Part shown: in pieces, positions 1-9,228 of the stretch
How positions within the stretch are numbered: position 1 is the first letter of the stretch
Layout of the letters: each line of letters starts with the position of its first letter
Assembly: GCF_018324385.1 (NCBI RefSeq)
Contig: NZ_AP019536.1
Location: 2,232,001 to 2,296,000 of the forward strand
DNA from: Ferrigenium kumadai
Lineage (GTDB): Bacteria; Pseudomonadota; Gammaproteobacteria; Burkholderiales; Gallionellaceae
DNA: 64,000 bases
Direction: 5' to 3'
Translations under genes and position numbers: made by a program
The notes under the pieces: model-generated
Database searches by the model: none
Told to the model about the DNA's origin: nothing
What the model saw: only the letters and a program-made list of their open reading frames with translations

Positions 1-702
1 GAACGAGGTATGTCCGTGCAGCGACTCGATGTCCTGCTGGATCTGGCGCGCCTCATCGACCTGTTCAGGCCTGAGCAGTTTGCTGCGGATCAGGAAGGAA
101 ACGGCGCGCTGCGTGTCCATCACGTTGCGGCGGATACGCCCGTTGATATGCTCGGCATGCGCGATGATCGCCAGCGCCTTCGCCGCATCGCGGTCCCTCA
201 GCGGCGCATTCAGCACGCGCTGACTCACCGACCCGAGGTCGGCATACACCTTTTCCAGCGCATCGGCGGAGAACTCCACGTCCATCCCGTACAGGTCGAC
301 CAGCACGTCCAGACAGTCCTCGACATCGCCCGTCTGGGCATGCAGATGCATGCGCAACAAACGGAAGATGGGCAGGTCCTCCTCGTGGATGCTGATGAGC
401 ATCGCACCGGACAGCACGAATGCCACGGTCACGCTGCGCGAATGGCTCTCCTTGCCGGACAGGAAATCCGAGCGCAGGTGCACCCCGCCCTCCCCCTCGT
501 AAAAACGCGCGCTGGCCTCGATGTCCTGCAAGTGCGCCGGACGCGGCAGCTGCACGTTATAGGCCTGCTCGACGCGGGCACGCTCCTCGTCGGTGGCCGC
601 AACGAGATCGATCCACACCGGCTGCGTGGCGCCCAGATCGCTCCCTTCCTCGATGTGCAGCCGGCTCAGGCGGCCGTTGCTCAGATTGAATGCGTAAAGC
701 AT
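1..702 (-). CDS. corA: CorA-family divalent cation transporter, N-terminal part (runs off left edge)
   Basis: The frame is open from ATG at 702 to the first base of the window, giving 234 codons and no stop, so only the N-terminal part is visible. It starts MLYAFNLSNGRLSRL and carries SIHEEDLPIF at residues 104-113. It then runs into a long helical region, as in the cytoplasmic funnel domain of CorA Mg2+/Co2+ channels. The two C-terminal membrane helices and the GMN signature that would prove transport lie outside the window. Family membership is therefore a confident recognition, but the ion transported cannot be judged. It is transcribed in the same direction as thpR, 30 bp downstream of its stop. 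Confidence 0.8.
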   Translation of the reverse strand, partial: MLYAFNLSNGRLSRLHIEEGSDLGATQPVWIDLVAATDEERARVEQAYNVQLPRPAHLQDIEASARFYEGEGGVHLRSDFLSGKESHSRSVTVAFVLSGAMLISIHEEDLPIFRLLRMHLHAQTGDVEDCLDVLVDLYGMDVEFSADALEKVYADLGSVSQRVLNAPLRDRDAAKALAIIAHAEHINGRIRRNVMDTQRAVSFLIRSKLLRPEQVDEARQIQQDIESLHGHTSF

Positions 703-732
703 GGTGCTCCTCGATGAATGGGTTTCATTATC

Positions 733-1281
733 CTATGGCCTTGGCGTCAAGGGGAATCTGGCCAGCACGCGATAGTGCGAATCGCCCTCCTGTTGAGGGG
801 ACTGCACCAGCACGAAGTCGTGCACCGGCCAGGGAACCGCCGGCATCTCAGGCAAAGGCGAATCGCTCCACTTGGCATGGCGCAGCAGCGTGATGTGCGG
901 TTTGTAATCGCGCCGGTCGAATCGGAAACGATGGCGCTCCAGGTGCTGCTCCAGATCGTGCACCAGCTGTGCCAGTTGCGGCGGTGCGCTGTGCGGCGCG
1001 GCGAACACGATGTGGTTGTGCCCCCAGTAGCGCGCCAGATCGAAGCGCAGCTTGAATCGCTCCGCCTCGACTTCCTGCGCCGCCAGCTTCAGTGCCTCGA
1101 GGCGGTGCTCGGCAATGTTGCCGATGAACACCAGCGTGTTGTGCAGATTGGCCGCCAGCATCGCTCGTCCCCCGCACAGCTCGCGCAGCGGCGGCTGCCA
1201 TCCGGCCAGGGCGGCGCGTTCCGCGGCATTCGGCCAGAGCGCGAAAAACACTCGGGCAGTGGAATCAGGCTTATCGCTCAT
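733..1281 (-). CDS. thpR: RNA 2',3'-cyclic phosphodiesterase (2'-5' RNA ligase family)
   Basis: A 182-residue protein with the two HxTx motifs that define the 2H phosphoesterase fold: HNTL at residues 47-50 and HITL at 129-132. Family members hydrolyse RNA 2',3'-cyclic phosphates to 2'-phosphomonoesters and can join tRNA halves through 2'-5' linkages in vitro. The length is normal for bacterial ThpR. The ATG at 1281 was preferred because the open frame continues only nine residues further upstream and MSDKPDSTARVFFALWP begins directly at the first beta strand. It is a cytoplasmic protein with no clear operon partner other than the downstream corA. Confidence 0.88.
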   Translation of the reverse strand: MSDKPDSTARVFFALWPNAAERAALAGWQPPLRELCGGRAMLAANLHNTLVFIGNIAEHRLEALKLAAQEVEAERFKLRFDLARYWGHNHIVFAAPHSAPPQLAQLVHDLEQHLERHRFRFDRRDYKPHITLLRHAKWSDSPLPEMPAVPWPVHDFVLVQSPQQEGDSHYRVLARFPLTPRP

Positions 1282-1408
1282 GTCGCATAGCTTACACCAC
1301 GCCGGCAACCGCTACAGCGGCAAGGCACAGGACCATTTTGCCCCCATGCCCCCCCGCCCGGAATCCCGCATTTTTTTGCCGCGGCTGAACTCCCTGCTCC
1401 GCTCGGGG

Positions 1409-1437
1409 TCGAGAACTACCTTGGGTTGCGGTAGAAT
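1409..1437 (+). promoter_or_regulatory. Possible promoter of the FAD/Fe-S oxidoreductase gene
   Basis: A good -10 hexamer, TAGAAT, lies at 1432-1437, 26 bases before the ATG at 1464. The hexamer 17 bases upstream (TCGAGA, 1409-1414) is a poor -35. The rest of the 1282-1463 gap holds C- and T-rich sequence without an ORF. This is an inference from spacing only. Confidence 0.3.
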
Positions 1438-1463
1438 GCGCCCCTCGTTAACCAAGGCTCACC

Positions 1464-4400
1464 ATGACGGCACGTTTGCGCGAAATCCCCTACAACTACA
1501 CCTCGTTCTCCGACCGGGAGATCGTGCTGCGCATCCTGGGCGACGAGGCATGGGACATCATCAACACCCTGCGCGAGGAACGCCGCACCGGCCGCTCGGC
1601 GCAGATGCTGTACGAGGTGCTGGGCGACATCTGGGTGCTGACGCGCAACCCCTATCTGGAAGACGATCTGCTCGCCAACCGCAAGCGGCGCGAAGCGCTG
1701 ATCGGCGCGCTGCACCATCGCCTGAACGCCATCGAGGCGCGGCGGGGCGAGAATGAGAAGGTGAGGCGTCTGCTCGAACTCGCCGGCGAGGCCGTGAACC
1801 GCTTCGCCGCGGAATTCGAACACACCCTGCAGCTGCGCAAGCGCGCACTGCGCGTGCTGAGCCACATCACCCGCAAGGACAACATCCAGTTCGACGGGCT
1901 GGCGCGCGTCAGCCATGTCACCGACGCCACCGACTGGCGCGTGGAATATCCGTTCGTGGTGCTGCATCCGGACACGGAAGCGGAGGTCGCACCGCTGGTG
2001 CGCGCCTGTATCGAACTCGGCCTGACGATGATCCCGCGCGGCGGCGGCACCGGCTACACCGGCGGGGCCGTCCCGCTCACCAAGCACGCCGCCGTCATCA
2101 ATACCGAAAAGCTGGACGCGTTCTCTCCGATCGAACATATGGTGCTGCCCGGCCTGACCGAGCCCTATGCCACCATCCACTGCGGTGCGGGCGTGGTCAC
2201 GCGGCGCGTGATGGAGGCGGCGGAGGCCAACGGGCTGGTGTTCGCGGTCGACCCGACCTCGGCCGATGCTTCCTGCATCGGCGGCAACGTCGCGATGAAC
2301 GCGGGCGGCAAGAAGGCCGTGCTGTGGGGCACTGCGCTGGACAACCTGGTCTCGTGGAAGATGGTCACGCCGGATGGCTTGTGGATGACCGTCGAGCGGC
2401 TCGACCACAACCTCGGCAAGATCCACGACACGGAGACCGCGCGCTTCCGCATCAGCCGCTTCGAGGCTGACGGCAAGACGCCGCACGGCGAACCCGAGAC
2501 CTTGGCCATCCGCGGCAGCTCGTTCCGCAAGGCGGGACTGGGCAAGGACGTCACCGACAAGTTCCTGTCCGGGCTACCGGGTATCCAGAAGGAAGGCTGC
2601 GACGGCATCATCACCTCGGCGCGCTTCATCCTGCATCGCGAACACAAGTTCACGCGCACCGTGTGCCTGGAATTCTTCGGCCAGGTGCACGAGGCCGTGC
2701 CATCCATCGTCGAGGTCGTGGACTATTTCGACCGCCGCAACGGCAACTCGACCGCATTGCTGGCGGGCCTCGAGCACCTGGACGAACGCTACCTAAAGGC
2801 AGTGGGCTATGCCACCAAGTCCAAGCGCGGCACACGTCCGAAGATGGTGCTGGTCGCCGACGTGGCGGGCGACGACGAAGCCGCAGTCGGCGAAGCCGCT
2901 TCCGCTATCGTGCGCATGGCCAACCTGCGCCACGGCGAAGGCTTCGTCGCCGTCTCCGCCGAGGCGCGCAAGAAATTCTGGCTGGACCGCGCGCGCACCG
3001 CGGCCATCGCCAAACACACCAACGCGTTCAAGATCAACGAGGACGTGGTGATCCCGCTGCCGCGCATGGGCGACTATTGCGACGGCGTAGAGCGCATCAA
3101 CATCGAGCTGTCTCTGAAGAACAAGCTCAAGCTGCTGGGTGCGCTGGATGAGTTCTTCGCCGGCGAACTGCCGCTGCGCTACCAGGATGACGAGCAGCTG
3201 GGCGATGCCGAGCTGCTCGGCAACCGCCCCCAACAGGCGCAGCAGCTGCTTGCCGAAGTGCGCACGCGCTGGCAGTGGCTGCTGGACAACCTGGACGCGC
3301 CCATCGAAGGCGGGATGTATGCCCCTGAAGACAAGCAGGACGCGGTCACCGTGTTCGACGCCGTGCAGCGCCATCTGCTGCGCGCCTCGTGGAAGCGCGA
3401 ACTGCGCGAGCCGCTGCGCCAGATGTTCAGCGGCAGCACCTACCAGCCCATCCTCGACCAGTGCAACGCCATCCACCAAAACGTGCTGAAGAGCCGCGTG
3501 TTCGTGGCGCTGCACATGCATGCGGGCGACGGCAACGTGCACACCAACATCCCGGTGAACTCCGACGACTACGCCATGCTGCAGCAGGCCTACAGTGCGG
3601 TGGACCGCATCATGCAGCTGGCGAAGGACCTGGGCGGCGTGATCTCGGGCGAGCACGGCATCGGCATCACCAAGTTCGATTTCCTCGAAGAGCAGGAGAT
3701 AGCGCCTTTCATCGCCTACAAGCAGAAGGTCGACCCGGAAGGACGCTTCAACAAGGGTAAGCTGCTCAAGGGCAGCAACCTCGAACACGCCTATACCCCC
3801 AGCTTCAACCTGATGGAACTGGAGAGCCTGATCCTCGAGAAGAGCGAACTGAACGACATCGCCGACTCGATCAAGGACTGCCTGCGCTGCGGCAAGTGCA
3901 AGCCGGTGTGCAACACCCATGTACCGCGCGCCAACCTGCTGTATTCGCCGCGCAACAAGATCCTCGCCACCTCGCTGCTGATCGAGGCCTTCCTGTACGA
4001 GGAGCAGACGCGGCGCGGCATTTCCATCGCGCACTTCGACGAGTTCAACGACGTGGCCGACCATTGCACGGTGTGCCACAAGTGCGAAAGCCCGTGCCCG
4101 GTGGACATCGATTTCGGCAATGTGTCGAGCGCCATGCGCAACTTCCTGCGCAAGCTGGGCAAGAAGAAGTTCAGCCCGACCACCAAGCTGTCCATGCTGT
4201 ACCTCAACAGCAGCAAGCCGGCCACCGTCAAGCTGCTGCGCAAGGTGCTGCTGCAGTGGAGCTACCCGGCGCAACGCATCGGCTACCGGCTCGCCAAGTA
4301 TCTGGGACTGTTCCGCGCCCAGGTCGCGCACCCGCCTGCCACGGTAGGCAAGCCGCCCGTCGTCGCGCAAGTGATCCATTTCGTGAACAAGCCGATGCCC

Positions 4401-5285
4401 AAGGTACCGAGCAAGACAGTGCGTGCCCTGCTCGACATCGAGGACAACACCATCGTCCCGGTGATCCGCGACCCGCGCAAGACCAGCGAGGACAGCGAGG
4501 CGGTGTTCTATTTCCCCGGCTGCGGCTCGGAACGGCTGTTCTCCGAGGTCGGCCTGGCGACGCAGGCGATGCTGTTCGACCTCGGTGCAACCACGGTGCT
4601 GCCGCCCGGCTACCTGTGCTGCGGCTATCCGCAGACCTCGGTGGGCCTCGCCGACAAGGGCAACCAGATCATCACCGACAACCGGGTGCTGTTCCACCGC
4701 GTGGCAAACACGCTGAACTACCTGGACATCAAGACCGTGGTCGTGTCCTGCGGCACTTGCATGGATCAGTTGCTCGAATACCAGTTCGACAAGATCTTCC
4801 CCGGCTGCCGCCTGCTCGACATCCACGAGTACCTGCTGGAGAAAGGCGTGAAGCTGGAGGGCGTGAAAGGTACCCGTTACGTCTTCCACGATCCTTGCCA
4901 CAGCCCGATGAAGACCTACCAGCCGATCAAGGTGGTGAACCAGCTGATGGGCACGCAGGACATCAAGGTCAACGACCGCTGCTGCGGCGAGGCCGGCACA
5001 TTCGCCGTGACGCGACCGGACATCGCCACACAGGTGCGCTTCCGCAAGACGGAGGAGCTGCGCAAGGCCACGGACGCCCTGCGTGCCGACGGCAACACCG
5101 ACAAGGTGAAGATACTCACATCCTGCCCCGCCTGCCAGCAGGGCTTGTCGCGCTATGCCGACGATGTGCGTGCCGACGCCGGCTACGTCGTGGTGGAAAT
5201 GGCCAAGCACCTGCTCGGACCGGACTGGCTGGCGGATTATGTCGCCAAAGCGAACAGCGGCGGGATCGAACGCGTACTGCTCTAA
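1464..5285 (+). CDS. FAD-linked oxidoreductase fused to a 4Fe-4S / CCG-domain module (DUF3683 type)
   Basis: A 1273-residue multidomain redox protein. Residues about 1-130 form the DUF3683-type N-terminal domain. An FAD_binding_4 domain follows, with [11 protein letters not shown] near 190-200 and a second conserved patch, [20 protein letters not shown], near 263-282. The FAD-oxidase C-terminal domain has [10 protein letters not shown] near 688 and [10 protein letters not shown] near 728. Next come two ferredoxin-type cysteine clusters, [11 protein letters not shown] near 805 and [12 protein letters not shown] near 868. Two CCG domains ([15 protein letters not shown]) end the protein. This is a GlcD-like plus GlcF-like fusion, so oxidation of a 2-hydroxyacid such as D-lactate or glycolate is plausible, but the substrate is not shown by sequence. 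It is probably cytoplasmic or peripheral to the inner membrane. Confidence 0.9.
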   Translation: MTARLREIPYNYTSFSDREIVLRILGDEAWDIINTLREERRTGRSAQMLYEVLGDIWVLTRNPYLEDDLLANRKRREALIGALHHRLNAIEARRGENEKVRRLLELAGEAVNRFAAEFEHTLQLRKRALRVLSHITRKDNIQFDGLARVSHVTDATDWRVEYPFVVLHPDTEAEVAPLVRACIELGLTMIPRGGGTGYTGGAVPLTKHAAVINTEKLDAFSPIEHMVLPGLTEPYATIHCGAGVVTRRVMEAAEANGLVFAVDPTSADASCIGGNVAMNAGGKKAVLWGTALDNLVSWKMVTPDGLWMTVERLDHNLGKIHDTETARFRISRFEADGKTPHGEPETLAIRGSSFRKAGLGKDVTDKFLSGLPGIQKEGCDGIITSARFILHREHKFTRTVCLEFFGQVHEAVPSIVEVVDYFDRRNGNSTALLAGLEHLDERYLKAVGYATKSKRGTRPKMVLVADVAGDDEAAVGEAASAIVRMANLRHGEGFVAVSAEARKKFWLDRARTAAIAKHTNAFKINEDVVIPLPRMGDYCDGVERINIELSLKNKLKLLGALDEFFAGELPLRYQDDEQLGDAELLGNRPQQAQQLLAEVRTRWQWLLDNLDAPIEGGMYAPEDKQDAVTVFDAVQRHLLRASWKRELREPLRQMFSGSTYQPILDQCNAIHQNVLKSRVFVALHMHAGDGNVHTNIPVNSDDYAMLQQAYSAVDRIMQLAKDLGGVISGEHGIGITKFDFLEEQEIAPFIAYKQKVDPEGRFNKGKLLKGSNLEHAYTPSFNLMELESLILEKSELNDIADSIKDCLRCGKCKPVCNTHVPRANLLYSPRNKILATSLLIEAFLYEEQTRRGISIAHFDEFNDVADHCTVCHKCESPCPVDIDFGNVSSAMRNFLRKLGKKKFSPTTKLSMLYLNSSKPATVKLLRKVLLQWSYPAQRIGYRLAKYLGLFRAQVAHPPATVGKPPVVAQVIHFVNKPMPKVPSKTVRALLDIEDNTIVPVIRDPRKTSEDSEAVFYFPGCGSERLFSEVGLATQAMLFDLGATTVLPPGYLCCGYPQTSVGLADKGNQIITDNRVLFHRVANTLNYLDIKTVVVSCGTCMDQLLEYQFDKIFPGCRLLDIHEYLLEKGVKLEGVKGTRYVFHDPCHSPMKTYQPIKVVNQLMGTQDIKVNDRCCGEAGTFAVTRPDIATQVRFRKTEELRKATDALRADGNTDKVKILTSCPACQQGLSRYADDVRADAGYVVVEMAKHLLGPDWLADYVAKANSGGIERVLL

Positions 5286-5350
5286 CTCTCCCCGCTTGAC
5301 GGCAAGACGCACCTCGTGGAAAGTAGCGGCCTAAATATAAAAAGACAGCC

Positions 5351-6970
5351 ATGCTGACACTTCCACTCGAGCCTACCGACGACCGCGCCAATCCGCTTTT
5401 CAAGGACGAGTCGGGCTGCGCCAAATGGCTCAGCCAGTTGCAGCTGACCAACCTGCAGCTGGCGCACAGCCTGCTGCTTACCCAGATCAATGAACTCAAC
5501 CGCTACCCCATGCGCGGCCTTGAGCGCCTTAACACGCTGGAGCGGCTGCGCGAAACGGTAGGCTACGTGCAGGACGACTACGCCAAGAAGCTGATCGCCA
5601 AACCGTTGCCGCTCAATGAGAGCGAACTGATGGTGTTCGTTGCCATCGTGCAGCTCTGGCAGGCGATGGTGCTGGGCTACCAGCGCTGCCTGCAGGCCTA
5701 CATGGCCGGCGACAAACAACTCGCCAAGCACGGCGCGCTTCTATGCCAGCGCTGTCTGCTGTATAGCGGCCTGGAGATCTTCGAGCACTTGCGCACCGGG
5801 TATGAATTCGACGCCAAACTATGGCACCAATTGCATGCGCTGTATGCCTTCGCCGAGCAACAGGATCTGCAAGGAACGGAGGTACTCGACCCGCTGAACG
5901 GCAAGCACCGCAGCAGCTGCCGCAGCATCTACGTCAAGACCCTGCTCGCCTGCTATGCGCATCCGGCCGAACTGACCCGCTCGCAACTTCACCTGCTGGA
6001 TAACTGGCTCGCGCAATGGAGCAGCATGGTGACCGTGGAGCGCACCTACACCGTCAGCAAGGGCGATGCCCAGCCGCTCGCGGTGGACCTGAACAACAAG
6101 TACGGCCTGCAATCCCTCAAGCAAGTGGCCCAAAGCGACAGCATCCGCTATCTGGCAATGGTGCCGCTTTCCAAGCTGCTGCGCGTCAAGACCATCCTGT
6201 TGCAGCAGGGCCAGACGCCCCAACAGCTCGAGTTGTGCGATCACTGCTCCGGTGTCGACTGCGTCGAGTTCCTGACGGCATTGCACCGCTACTGGTGCGA
6301 GGACCACTCGACCCGCTTCGGCGAGCGCTATCCTGTCGCTCAGAATGCGCAGCTGTGTTACCGCATGGAGGGCATCTACGCGCACCTGACCGGCAAGCCG
6401 TTCCGGCAACCCGGCCGCGACACCGGCACCGACAGTGTGGCGCGGCGGCAGATCGAAACCTTTGGGCGGGTACTGCAGGACGCGCACAACAAGGAGCTGC
6501 TGGAGATGGGTTTCCCGCTGGAGACTTGGCAATTCGAGAACGAGAGCATCCTGGGCGCAAGGCTGACGCGCGAGGACACCTTCGGAGGGAGGCTGAGTTA
6601 CAACCAGTTGATCGCGCTGCGTCCCAGCGATGCGGAGACCTTCATGCTGGGTGCGACGGCATGGGCGAACGTGACGCGTGGCGGCAAGCTGCAGATCGGC
6701 GTGCGCTATCTGCCCGGGGTCGCCGAAGCAGTCAGCATCCGTGCGGCCGGAATCAACGTGAGCGCGTCGGAAAAATACGTGCCGGCCTTTCTGCTGCAAG
6801 CCGTTCCCGCATTAAAGACCCCCGCCAGCCTGATCATCCCGCGCGACTGGTTCCAGCCGGGCCGCGTGGTGGAAGTCCTGCACCAGAACAGGGACACCGA
6901 GAGCATGAAGATGGGCTTCAGCGTGGAGCGCGGCATCGATTACGAGCGCGTCAGCTTCAGTGTGGTGTAA
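5351..6970 (+). CDS. Conserved hypothetical protein, 539 residues, function unknown
   Basis: Not recognised as any named family. The protein is soluble, with no signal peptide or membrane segment. The N-terminal 200 residues are predicted helical and rich in Leu and Gln. A central part carries a CDHCSGVDC cysteine cluster near residue 300, and a beta-rich C-terminal part follows (LGATAWANVTRGGKLQIGVRY near 437-457). A PilZ-like or flagellar-brake-like barrel at the C-terminus is conceivable, but no RxxxR plus DxSxxG pair is visible. It starts 65 bases after the FAD/Fe-S gene on the same strand and may be cotranscribed with it. It converges on phoR, with the nested inverted repeat in between. 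Confidence 0.75.
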   Translation: MLTLPLEPTDDRANPLFKDESGCAKWLSQLQLTNLQLAHSLLLTQINELNRYPMRGLERLNTLERLRETVGYVQDDYAKKLIAKPLPLNESELMVFVAIVQLWQAMVLGYQRCLQAYMAGDKQLAKHGALLCQRCLLYSGLEIFEHLRTGYEFDAKLWHQLHALYAFAEQQDLQGTEVLDPLNGKHRSSCRSIYVKTLLACYAHPAELTRSQLHLLDNWLAQWSSMVTVERTYTVSKGDAQPLAVDLNNKYGLQSLKQVAQSDSIRYLAMVPLSKLLRVKTILLQQGQTPQQLELCDHCSGVDCVEFLTALHRYWCEDHSTRFGERYPVAQNAQLCYRMEGIYAHLTGKPFRQPGRDTGTDSVARRQIETFGRVLQDAHNKELLEMGFPLETWQFENESILGARLTREDTFGGRLSYNQLIALRPSDAETFMLGATAWANVTRGGKLQIGVRYLPGVAEAVSIRAAGINVSASEKYVPAFLLQAVPALKTPASLIIPRDWFQPGRVVEVLHQNRDTESMKMGFSVERGIDYERVSFSVV

Positions 6971-6981
6971 CTATCTTTCGA

Positions 6982-7116
6982 AGCGCGTTGCAGGCGGTTG
7001 AAAACGTAGCGCGCAACGCCGCGAGGCCACCGCATAACCAGCGACTTGGCCGTTGTATTTTGACGGCCTAGTCGGCTAGTTGTTTCACCAGTAGTTTTTC
7101 AACCGCCTGCTAACGC
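6982..7116. repeat. Nested inverted-repeat element (MITE-like or bidirectional terminator)
   Basis: A perfect 15-bp inverted repeat, GCAGGCGGTTGAAAA at 6990-7004 and its complement at 7096-7110, brackets about 90 bases. Outside it both arms continue with a further GCGTT match, offset by one inserted base. Inside lies a second palindrome: GACTTGGCCGT at 7043-7053 against ACGGCCTAGTC at 7063-7073, with one mismatch and a 9-base loop. The right outer arm touches the phoR stop codon at 7110-7112. The size, terminal repeats and position between convergent genes suggest a non-autonomous mobile element that could also end transcription from both sides. No transposase is present. Confidence 0.65.
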
Positions 7117-8405
7117 ACAACGCGCTTGATCGGGAACACCAGGGTGAAGGTGCTGCCCTTGCCCTCTTCGCTCAACACCTCGAGTTTGGCCTGGTGGCGC
7201 ATCGCGATATGCTTCACGATCGCCAGCCCCAGGCCGGTCCCGCCCGTCTCGCGCGAGCGGCTGCGGTCGACGCGGTAGAAGCGCTCGGTCAGGCGCGGGA
7301 TGTGCTGCGGCGCGATGCCGATGCCGCTGTCCTGCACAGAGAATACCGGCTGCTCATTGCGCTCCGCCCAGCGGAGCAGGATTTCTCCACCCTCGGGGGT
7401 ATAGCGGATCGCGTTGCTAAGCAAATTGCCGAACGCGCTGCGGAGCTCCTCGCGATTGCCGAGCACCTTTGCCTTGCCCGGCATTTCCAGGCGCAGTGTA
7501 TGCCGCCCTGCGCTCAGCAACTGCCCATCCTGATATATCTCATTGAGCAGAGCATGGATGTCCAGCTCATCCTCGCTCATCGGTGTCTGGTCGTTCTCCA
7601 GGCGCGACAGGGTGAGCAGGTCTGATACCAGGCTCTCCATGCGCCTGGTCTGTTCCGCCATCAATTGCAACGCACGCCGCGCATTGTCCTTGCTGATATC
7701 CGGCATGTCCTGCAGGTTCTCGACGAAGCCGTTCACCACGGTCAGCGGCGTGCGCAACTCGTGCGACACATTCGCGACGAAATCGCGCCGCATCGCCTCG
7801 ATGCGTTCCATCTGAGTGATGTCGCGGCTGATCAGCAGCCGCTTGTTCTCCCCGTAGGGAATGAGCTTGATGGACAGCACCATGTCGTGGTGGCGCGCCG
7901 GGCGCATTACCAGCGGCTCGCTGGGATTCGATTCTTGCAGGTACTCCAAAAATTCCGGCTGGCGCACCAGGTAAGTGATGTCCTGCATGATGTCGTGCTG
8001 GGCATCGAGACCGAAATGCTGTTCCGCGAGCGGATTGCACCACTCGATGCGGTTCGCCTCGTTCAGGATCGCCACGCCTTCCGGCAATGCGGCGGTTGCC
8101 TGCTCGATGTGCTGCAACTCTGCGGCCAGTTCCTGCTTGGTCTGTTTGTGGCGCTTGACCATCCGGTAAAGCTGGGAGAACACCTCATCCCATATGCCGC
8201 CGGCCTCGGGGATGTTCTCCAGGCGCGCATCGTTCAGCCATACTCCCAGCTTGTAGAGCTGCCGCGCATGCATCGCCATCACCACCAGCAGCACCACCAG
8301 CATGAACGCTGCCGCCACGGTGGCCGAAAACAGGCCCCACAGCAACAACGCGAACAGAGTGACGAAGACGATGGGTATGCTCAGGCGCAGCCAGAATTCA
8401 CGCAA
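7110..8405 (-). CDS. phoR: Phosphate-regulon sensor histidine kinase PhoR
   Basis: A 431-residue kinase with two N-terminal membrane helices (about residues 8-26 and 28-46) and no large periplasmic loop. A PAS region follows at about 100-200, then the H-box NVSHELRTPL with phospho-accepting His215. The ATP-binding domain has the N-box around 325-335, DSGIGI at 359-364 and GGTGLGLAI at 388-396. This is the PhoR layout; in the family PhoR phosphorylates PhoB under phosphate limitation. The start is taken as TTG at 8405, because AGGGAG precedes it by six bases and the first helix follows at once. Longer versions would overlap phoB. It lies 68 bases downstream of phoB and is presumably in the same operon. 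Confidence 0.92.
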   Translation of the reverse strand: MREFWLRLSIPIVFVTLFALLLWGLFSATVAAAFMLVVLLVVMAMHARQLYKLGVWLNDARLENIPEAGGIWDEVFSQLYRMVKRHKQTKQELAAELQHIEQATAALPEGVAILNEANRIEWCNPLAEQHFGLDAQHDIMQDITYLVRQPEFLEYLQESNPSEPLVMRPARHHDMVLSIKLIPYGENKRLLISRDITQMERIEAMRRDFVANVSHELRTPLTVVNGFVENLQDMPDISKDNARRALQLMAEQTRRMESLVSDLLTLSRLENDQTPMSEDELDIHALLNEIYQDGQLLSAGRHTLRLEMPGKAKVLGNREELRSAFGNLLSNAIRYTPEGGEILLRWAERNEQPVFSVQDSGIGIAPQHIPRLTERFYRVDRSRSRETGGTGLGLAIVKHIAMRHQAKLEVLSEEGKGSTFTLVFPIKRVVR

Positions 8406-8473
8406 AAAAATCTCCCTGTAACCACCCGCGGGCAACCGTCTTTGGGTTGCTTGGCGGAATGGCGACTGTTTTA

Positions 8474-9160
8474 TTATGTTGTCGAAAAACGGTACCCGCT
8501 GCCGCGCACCGTCTGAATCAGGCCGTCCATGCCCGCCGGTTCGAGTGCGGCGCGCAGGCGGCGGATATGCACGTCCACCGTGCGCTCCTCCACGAACACC
8601 TGCGTACCCCACACCTGGTCGAGCAACTGGGTGCGGCTATACACACGCTCCACATGAGTCATGAAAAAATGCAGCAGACGGAACTCCGTCGGCCCCAGCT
8701 CGATGGCCTCTCCCTTCGCGCTGACGCGGTGCGACATCGGCGACAGCTCCAGCCCGCCCGCCGCAACCGTCTCGTCCGGCATCTGCGGGATATGGCGGCG
8801 CAGCACGGCACGGATGCGCGCCATCAGTTCGCGCGGCGAGAACGGCTTGGTGATGTAATCGTCCGCGCCGGACTCCAGCCCGAGCACCTTGTCGCGCTCA
8901 TCGCCGCGCGCGGTCAGCATGATAATCGGAATGTCCTTGGTGCGCGCATCGGCGCGCAACTGTTTTGCCAGCACCACGCCGCTGGTGTTCGGCAGCATCC
9001 AGTCCAGCAGGATCAGGTCCGGCAGCTTGCTGCGGATCTGCTGCCAAGCGCTGTCTGCATCTTCGGCACGGAACACCTGGAAACCGGCCTGCATGACGTT
9101 GAACTCCAGCAACTCCTGGATCGCCGGCTCATCTTCTACTATCAACACTTTCGCGTTCAT
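8474..9160 (-). CDS. phoB: Phosphate-regulon response regulator PhoB
   Basis: A 228-residue OmpR-class regulator. The receiver domain has the acidic pair E9/D10, phospho-acceptor Asp53 in LLDWMLP, Thr83 and Lys105 in ITKPF. The winged-helix DNA-binding domain ends VRGSGYRFS. The ATG at 9160 is chosen over an in-frame GTG at 9166 because the ribosome-binding sequence GAGGGAG sits five bases before the ATG and would abut the GTG. When phosphorylated, PhoB binds PHO boxes. Such a box lies directly upstream (9196-9224), consistent with autoregulation of phoBR. Confidence 0.95.
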   Translation of the reverse strand: MNAKVLIVEDEPAIQELLEFNVMQAGFQVFRAEDADSAWQQIRSKLPDLILLDWMLPNTSGVVLAKQLRADARTKDIPIIMLTARGDERDKVLGLESGADDYITKPFSPRELMARIRAVLRRHIPQMPDETVAAGGLELSPMSHRVSAKGEAIELGPTEFRLLHFFMTHVERVYSRTQLLDQVWGTQVFVEERTVDVHIRRLRAALEPAGMDGLIQTVRGSGYRFSTT

Positions 9161-9195
9161 TGCCACTCCCTCGCCGTCTGTCGAAGTTGCAAGGG

Positions 9196-9224
9196 TATGA
9201 AGAATTTATGACAAACGTATGACA
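9196..9224 (-). promoter_or_regulatory. PHO box with three 11-bp-spaced half sites upstream of phoB
   Basis: On the minus strand the heptamer TGTCATA occurs twice, starting at 9224 and 9213. A degenerate third copy, CTTCATA, starts at 9202. All three are in an exact 11-bp register. The known PhoB site is a pair of such heptamers at 11-bp spacing. The box lies 36-64 bases before the phoB ATG, in the 69-bp gap after the symporter stop codon. Confidence 0.75.
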
Positions 9225-9228
9225 CTGC

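Noticed and set aside
10..717. 235-codon plus-strand frame at the left edge
   Set aside because: Antisense shadow of corA. The minus-strand frame reads a recognisable CorA N-terminal domain without interruption to the edge.
2793..5312. 839-codon open frame on the minus strand opposite the FAD/Fe-S gene
   Set aside because: Rich in His, Gln, Val and Leu without domains. It mirrors a high-GC gene with strong third-position bias on the plus strand, where Fe-S and FAD motifs are intact.
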